Positions 6,643 through 9,657 of a stretch of DNA of 9,657 nucleotides are shown one piece after another; positions within the stretch are counted from its first letter, which is position 1; every line of letters begins with the position of its first letter. Both the position numbers and the translations under genes were made by a program. The notes under the pieces were generated by a model that saw only the letters and a list, made by a program, of their open reading frames with translations, made no database searches and was not told where the DNA came from. The stretch is from contig CAKZUM010000096.1 of assembly GCA_937921525.1 (NCBI GenBank), positions 1-9,657 on the forward strand. The letters are read 5' to 3'. This DNA comes from an uncultured Saprospiraceae bacterium (GTDB lineage: Bacteria; Bacteroidota; Bacteroidia; Chitinophagales; Saprospiraceae).

Positions 6643-6793
6643 AACAGCAAATGACCAAGGAATGATTTGTGATTACCTCATTCCGTTGGATGTTATTTAA
6701 AAGTTAGCTTAATAGTTCTCAAATAACCTCCATGTAATAGATGGTAATATAGGCGAACTACCCCTATTTAAAAAATATTTTTCTACTAGTTTT

Positions 6794-6819
6794 GACGATA
6801 ATAATTCCACCTAGGGACA
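6794..6819 (-). promoter_or_regulatory. candidate ECF-sigma promoter of the FecR/STN operon
   Basis: On the minus strand TTGTCCC (-35-like, ending at 6814) is followed after 16 bases by CGTC (6797-6794), the typical core of ECF-sigma -10 elements. The predicted start near 6787 leaves a leader of about 145 bases that includes TAAATAGGGGTAG, a motif I associate with FecR-linked systems in Bacteroidota. This is inferred from spacing and motif shape only. Confidence 0.35.
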
Positions 6820-7085
6820 AAAAATGGCGATTTAAACCTTTAAAAAGGAAGATGCTAGAAACTAGGGAAGGGACAGAGGAAACGATCTACTAAACTAGTT
6901 ATACCTATGTATAAACGTAATGTGTGCTATTTTTAATGAAACAGCCTATTCTCCAGTCTTATAAATTGTCTTCAATTATACAATTGATTAAGCTATAATA
7001 ATACCTCCAAATATCTAAATGCTAATATTTTACATTTTAGAAAAAATCATCATAAAAACACATATAAAGATTAATTATAAAGTTT

Positions 7086-7102
7086 TTGGCACAATCATTG
7101 CA
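7086..7102 (+). promoter_or_regulatory. sigma-54 (RpoN) promoter, near-perfect
   Basis: TTGGCAC-N5-TTGCA (7086-7092 and 7098-7102) matches the -24/-12 consensus YTGGCACg-N4-TTGCW at every key base, with GG at 7088-7089 and GC at 7100-7101 in the required spacing. It is followed by an AT-rich stretch, as at known sites. Transcription is expected to start near 7112-7113. Such promoters need an NtrC-type activator; an upstream activator site is not recognisable. No protein gene follows; a terminator does, at 7156. Confidence 0.8.
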
Positions 7103-7112
7103 ATTTTATTTA

Positions 7113-7185
7113 ATGTGTAAGTTTTGGTTAAAGAATTGTAAGATTCGTTTTTTCCAGCCCATGAGCAGTCATGGGCTTTTTTTTT
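7113..7185 (+). ncRNA. predicted sigma-54-dependent small RNA
   Basis: A sigma-54 promoter and a strong intrinsic terminator, both on the plus strand, enclose about 73 bases with no credible protein gene. The predicted transcript begins with an unstructured AT-rich and U/G-rich segment (AAGTTTTGGTTAAAG) and ends in the terminator stem with its U-tail. That layout is common in trans-acting small RNAs. I do not recognise the family. A 37-codon frame starting at 7113 runs through the terminator and on into repeat DNA, so a peptide is unlikely. The start is estimated from the promoter, not observed. Confidence 0.55.
7156..7185 (+). terminator. strong intrinsic terminator of the predicted small RNA
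   Basis: A perfect 9-bp stem AGCCCATGA/TCATGGGCT (7156-7164 and 7169-7177) with a GCAG loop is followed by a run of T to 7185. On the opposite strand the stem is not followed by T, so it works only for plus-strand transcription. Confidence 0.88.
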
Positions 7186-7196
7186 GTCCTGTTTTA

Positions 7197-7290
7197 AGAG
7201 AACAGAGAACAGGCCAGCCCGCCTGACGGCAGTCGGGCGGGGAATAGAGATAGATTTCCGTTTAAAAGCAAAGAAACTCCGTTAGATAGT
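7197..7290. repeat. degraded relative of element B, interrupted by a GC-rich hairpin
   Basis: AGAGAACAGAGAACAG, then GAATAGAGATAGATTTCCGT and TTAAAAGCAAAGAAACTCCGTT, parallels the left half of element B (GAGTAGAGACAGATTTCGTT and TTAAAAAATGACGAAATTTC). No right arm is recognisable. The two left-arm pieces are separated by a GC-rich insertion (7212-7241). Confidence 0.45.
7218..7241. repeat. GC-rich REP-like hairpin
   Basis: CCCGCCTGAC and GTCGGGCGGG (7218-7227 and 7232-7241) form a 10-bp stem with one G-T wobble around a GGCA loop. Its GC content stands far above the surrounding AT-rich DNA. Short GC hairpins of this kind are familiar as REP-type repeats in Bacteroidota genomes. Confidence 0.6.
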
Positions 7291-7308
7291 AGCTGTTAGT
7301 CCTATACT

Positions 7309-7459
7309 TATACTATCGACAGGATAGATTACCGATTTTGGAATTGTCTAAAATTTGCTGGACAATGGGAAATTGTCCAGCAAAACGCACACTTCTTGTC
7401 CCGCAATTTCCCATTGCTGGACAAATTCCTTTTCGGTAATTTATCCTGTCAGCAGTATA
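7309..7459. repeat. near-palindromic element C with alternative internal folds
   Basis: The outer arms TATACTATCGACAGGATA (7309-7326) and its near complement at 7442-7459 continue through GATTACCG/CGGTAATT to GGAATTGTC/GACAAATTCC. The core has an exact 13-bp hairpin (7354-7366 with 7372-7384, 5-base loop). A second copy of TTGCTGGACAA (7355-7365) lies at 7414-7424. CAATGGGAAATTG (7363-7375) is exactly complementary to 7404-7416. The element is non-coding and about 151 bp long. Confidence 0.7.
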
Positions 7460-7481
7460 CTTTATTCATAATACAGCATAA

Positions 7482-7513
7482 AAAAAGCCTCGTTCCACAG
7501 AACGAGGCTTTTT
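7482..7513 (-). terminator. intrinsic terminator downstream of nhaB
   Basis: A perfect 13-bp stem AAAAAGCCTCGTT/AACGAGGCTTTTT (7482-7494 and 7501-7513) with a CCACAG loop carries A and T tracts on both sides, so it can act in both directions. It lies about 90 bases after the nhaB stop and is its most likely terminator. Confidence 0.85.
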
Positions 7514-7547
7514 AGCTAAAAGCTAAGATTACATATATATTTGAATT

Positions 7548-7572
7548 CCGTGTCTCTGTGCCTCCGTGTTCA
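7548..7572. repeat. short simple intergenic repeat (GTGTCTCTGTG type)
   Basis: CCGTGTCTCTGTGCCTCCGT and the next few bases resemble the ACACAGAG-type low-complexity intergenic repeats seen in many unrelated bacterial genomes. No function is visible. Confidence 0.35.
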
Positions 7573-7604
7573 AAAAAATAATAATTTTCATCAGAAAACT
7601 CCTT

Positions 7605-9083
7605 CTACAAATACAACATCACACAAGCCAACCCAACTCCCCCTAACACAATCGTATAAGGCAATGCCATCCAGATCATCTTTAAATAGGATAATCGAAT
7701 AGCAGGAGCTAAAGCAGATGTTAATAAGAAAAGGAAGGCTGCCTGACCGTTAGGTGTAGCTACACTAGGTAAATTAGTTCCTGTATTGATAGCTATGGCA
7801 AAGGTCTCTAACTCTTCTCTAGTTATATTACCTGCATCAAATGCCGCTTTTACTTCATTTATATAGACAGTAGCGACAAAAACATTATCACTAATCATTG
7901 ATAAAAATCCATTTGCTATATAAAACATGGATGGCTGTGAGGATTTTTCCATGGCTAAAACAGCGTCAATAATTGGCGTGAATAGATGTAAATCATGGAT
8001 CATTGCCACAATCACAAAGAATACGGCTAATAAAGCGGTAAATGGTAAAGCCTCCTCAAAAGCATGTCCAATGCTATGCTCATCGGTAATACCTGTAAAT
8101 GCAGTTTGTAGAACGATAATAGCCAATCCAATCAGACCTACAGGGGCTAAGTGAAACGCTAATGCTATAATTAAAAATACTGCGGAAATAGCTTGAACGA
8201 CTAGCGCATATTTCTGTTTTCCTGTTCTTTTACGATCTTCTTCTTCTACAAATCCTTGTATGATCCCTCGAACATTTTCTGGTAATTTGGCACCAAAGCT
8301 AAACCAGCCAGTTAGCTCTAAAACAATACAAGTCAGTAAACCTGAAGCTAATACAGGCATCGTGATAGGCGCCATTGCATAAAAGAACTCCATAAAGTTC
8401 CAGCCCAGCTTCTCTCCAATTAATAAATTTTGAGGTTCTCCTACAATCGTACATACACCGCCTAATGCAGTACCAACCGCCCCATGCATCACTAAACTTC
8501 TTAAGAAAGATCTGAATTGCTCCAAAGTATCCCCTCCTAACTCTTTTCGATCACTAATACCGTCTTTATCATAATCTGCTGTTCCACTAGAATGTACTTT
8601 ATGATAGACTTGGTAAAAACCCAAAAACACACTAATTAATACAGCTGTTACGGTAAGGGCATCTAGGAAGGCACTCAAAACTGCAGCTAAGAAGCAAAAT
8701 AAAAAAGATAGAACAAGCTTTGATTTTACTTTGATGAATATTTTTCCAAAGATATACATCAACAAAGGCTTCATAAAATAAATACCAGCCACCATAAAGA
8801 CTAAAAGTAAGATCACTTCAAGATTAGCCTCAATTTCGTGATAAACAGTATGTGGGCTAGTTAGCCCTAAGAATACTACTTCTAATGCTATTAATCCACC
8901 AGCTTGTAAAGGATAGCATTTTAATGCCATTGCTAAAGTTAGAATAAATTCCCCAATAATCACCCAACCAGTAGCTGTGGGGCCAACAGTAAATAATAAA
9001 ATTGGATTGAGAATTAAAAATCCAATTATTGCATATTTATACCAAGTGGGGGAATTTCCAAGAAATGACTTAAATGCTTCCAT
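7605..9083 (-). CDS. nhaB: Na+/H+ antiporter NhaB
   Basis: This 492-residue inner-membrane antiporter extrudes Na+ in exchange for H+ and so supports pH and sodium homeostasis. The sequence follows gammaproteobacterial NhaB almost block by block: SPTWYKYAIIGFLILNP (11-27), EFILTLAMALKCYPL (45-59), ANLEVILLLVFMVAGIYFMK (86-105), SAFLDALTVTAVLISV with Asp141, then VGEPQNLLIG, FYIANGFLSMISDNVFVATV, and NTGTNLPSVATPNGQAAFLF. It has about ten or more hydrophobic helices. The C-terminus is about 20 residues shorter than E. coli NhaB (513). An odd feature is DYDKDGISDRKE (170-181), a canonical EF-hand loop pattern, in the variable interhelical segment after the FLDALTV helix. It is apparently a single-gene unit: its upstream neighbour is a helicase gene ending 268 bases away, and its terminator is at 7482-7513. 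Confidence 0.95.
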   Translation of the reverse strand: MEAFKSFLGNSPTWYKYAIIGFLILNPILLFTVGPTATGWVIIGEFILTLAMALKCYPLQAGGLIALEVVFLGLTSPHTVYHEIEANLEVILLLVFMVAGIYFMKPLLMYIFGKIFIKVKSKLVLSFLFCFLAAVLSAFLDALTVTAVLISVFLGFYQVYHKVHSSGTADYDKDGISDRKELGGDTLEQFRSFLRSLVMHGAVGTALGGVCTIVGEPQNLLIGEKLGWNFMEFFYAMAPITMPVLASGLLTCIVLELTGWFSFGAKLPENVRGIIQGFVEEEDRKRTGKQKYALVVQAISAVFLIIALAFHLAPVGLIGLAIIVLQTAFTGITDEHSIGHAFEEALPFTALLAVFFVIVAMIHDLHLFTPIIDAVLAMEKSSQPSMFYIANGFLSMISDNVFVATVYINEVKAAFDAGNITREELETFAIAINTGTNLPSVATPNGQAAFLFLLTSALAPAIRLSYLKMIWMALPYTIVLGGVGLACVMLYL

Positions 9084-9288
9084 AAACTGTAGTTGCCTTT
9101 GTTTTGTTTTTGTCTGCTAACTATTTATTGACTAGGATGTTAGCTGCAAGACGATAATAAACTAGTAAGTTAATACCTATTAGCGGTCATTATACTAGAA
9201 ATAATCGGCTAAAATAAAAATTAATGATAATAATGACTGTTTAAACAGGAAATATTATTGGATGGGACTTGAATTAATCTGGCTGGAA

Positions 9289-9320
9289 CCTGTCTAGCTT
9301 ATTAAATAAGTCTAGACAGG
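9289..9320. terminator. hairpin after the helicase gene, possible terminator
   Basis: CCTGTCTAG/CTAGACAGG (9289-9297 and 9312-9320) extends inward by CTTAT/ATAAG with a one-base bulge, leaving a 3-base loop. It lies about 32 bases after the helicase stop on the minus strand. No long T-run follows on either side, so it may be a factor-dependent terminator or a transcript-end protector. The rest of the 268-base gap (9084-9351) shows no recognisable promoter or gene. Confidence 0.45.
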
Positions 9321-9351
9321 CTTATATTATAGTTGAGCAATTACAAGAAGA

Positions 9352-9657
9352 TTAACGACGCTCAAAATTTCTATCTCTATTTTTATTTTTATTCTTGTTG
9401 AAAGGTTTTTTTGAATTTCTTTTATGACCTCCTCCACCTCTGTTATTCCCTCCATGTCGAGGATTACCACCCCTTCTAGGCATACTAGCAGACAATTTAT
9501 CTTCTTTTTCTTGGATAGTTGCAGGTAGGGGAGACTTAGAAATTTTTCGCTCCATTAAGCGTTCTATACCTTGAAATTTTCGTTGGTCTTTTCTGTTAAC
9601 TAGCGTAATAGCAACCCCATCTGTATCCGCTCTAGCAGTACGACCAATTCTATGGAT
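9352..9657 (-). CDS. DEAD-box RNA helicase, RhlE-like (C-terminal end only)
   Basis: This ATP-dependent RNA helicase would act in ribosome assembly or RNA turnover. Only the last 101 residues are in the window; the gene runs past 9657. The first visible residues, IHRIGRTARAD, are helicase motif VI (usually HRIGRTGR), which carries the arginine finger, with Ala in place of the usual Gly. GVAITLVNRKDQRKFQGIER then completes the second RecA-like domain. The tail is low-complexity and basic, rich in Gly, Arg, Asn and Lys (PRRGGNPRHGG, NNRGGGGHKR, NKNKNKNRDRNFERR). Such tails bind RNA and are common in cold-adaptation helicases of this group. An internal ATG at 9555 is not the start, because the frame and the helicase homology continue upstream. 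Confidence 0.9.
   Translation of the reverse strand: MHRIGRTARADTDGVAITLVNRKDQRKFQGIERLMERKISKSPLPATIQEKEDKLSASMPRRGGNPRHGGNNRGGGGHKRNSKKPFNKNKNKNRDRNFERR

Larger units (their letters stand above)
6643..7604. other. gene-free region with regulatory sites and repeats
   Basis: There is no supported protein gene on either strand across 960 bases. From left to right it holds the leader and candidate promoter of the FecR operon, AT-rich sequence of no recognised function (about 6840-7080), a sigma-54 promoter and short transcript (7086-7185), a degraded repeat with a GC-rich hairpin (7197-7290), palindromic element C (7309-7459), the nhaB terminator (7482-7513), and a short GTGTCTCTGTG-type simple repeat (7548-7572). 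Confidence 0.65.

Noticed and set aside
6368..6700. Plus-strand open frame of 110 codons over the fecR start
   Set aside because: It is antisense to the conserved FecR N-terminus and is serine/cysteine-rich shadow sequence.
6840..7080. Possible ECF sigma gene upstream of fecR on the minus strand
   Set aside because: All minus-strand frames contain frequent stops and no sigma region 2 or 4 motif can be read.
7113..7226. 37-codon frame beginning at the predicted sigma-54 transcript start
   Set aside because: It would be leaderless, reads through a strong terminator and ends inside a repeat; the short RNA explanation is simpler.
7927..8154. Plus-strand open frame of 75 codons inside nhaB
   Set aside because: It is antisense to strongly conserved NhaB membrane helices.

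Overview
The window looks like chromosome of an AT-rich member of the Bacteroidota, probably of the Saprospiria/Cytophagia type. The evidence is a FecR-type anti-sigma factor with the Bacteroidota C-terminal (DUF4974-like) domain, an STN-domain surface-repeat protein paired with it, a DUF2304 membrane protein, a TAnnTTTG-type -7 box, few Shine-Dalgarno sequences, and intergenic DNA full of palindromic repeats. The genus cannot be fixed from this sequence.

Layout. Positions 1-318 (minus) hold the start of a DUF2304-family membrane protein, just downstream of what may be the 3' remnant of another gene. Positions 319-1306 have no intact gene. They carry two large near-palindromic elements (420-566 and 924-1091) and a promoter-plus-signal-peptide fragment (643-764). 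Positions 1307-3466 (plus) hold four co-directional small genes: a coiled-coil protein, a protein with a roadblock-like C-terminal half, a Ras/Rab-like GTPase and a stand-alone PAS-like protein. By analogy with MglA/MglB they look like one cytoplasmic GTPase signalling module. A c-type cytochrome lipoprotein follows at 3616-3957. A convergent hairpin separates it from a minus-strand operon (6642-4005) of FecR-like anti-sigma factor and STN/surface-repeat protein. That operon has an ECF-like promoter but no adjacent sigma gene.

Positions 6643-7604 contain no protein gene. Their main feature is a near-perfect sigma-54 promoter (7086-7102) followed only about 55 bases later by a strong intrinsic terminator (7156-7185). 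Together they predict an orphan small RNA of about 73 nt. Next come a degraded repeat with a GC-rich hairpin inside it, a third palindromic element with alternative folds (7309-7459), and the terminator for nhaB. The nhaB gene (9083-7605, minus) encodes an Na+/H+ antiporter and carries an EF-hand-like loop in an interhelical segment. The window closes with the 3' end of a DEAD-box RNA helicase with a basic, glycine-rich tail (minus, running off the end).

The items most worth following up are the GTPase/roadblock-like/coiled-coil/PAS operon, the sigma-54-driven short transcript, and the EF-hand motif in NhaB. All functional statements come from motif reading and remembered family features; no database search was possible.
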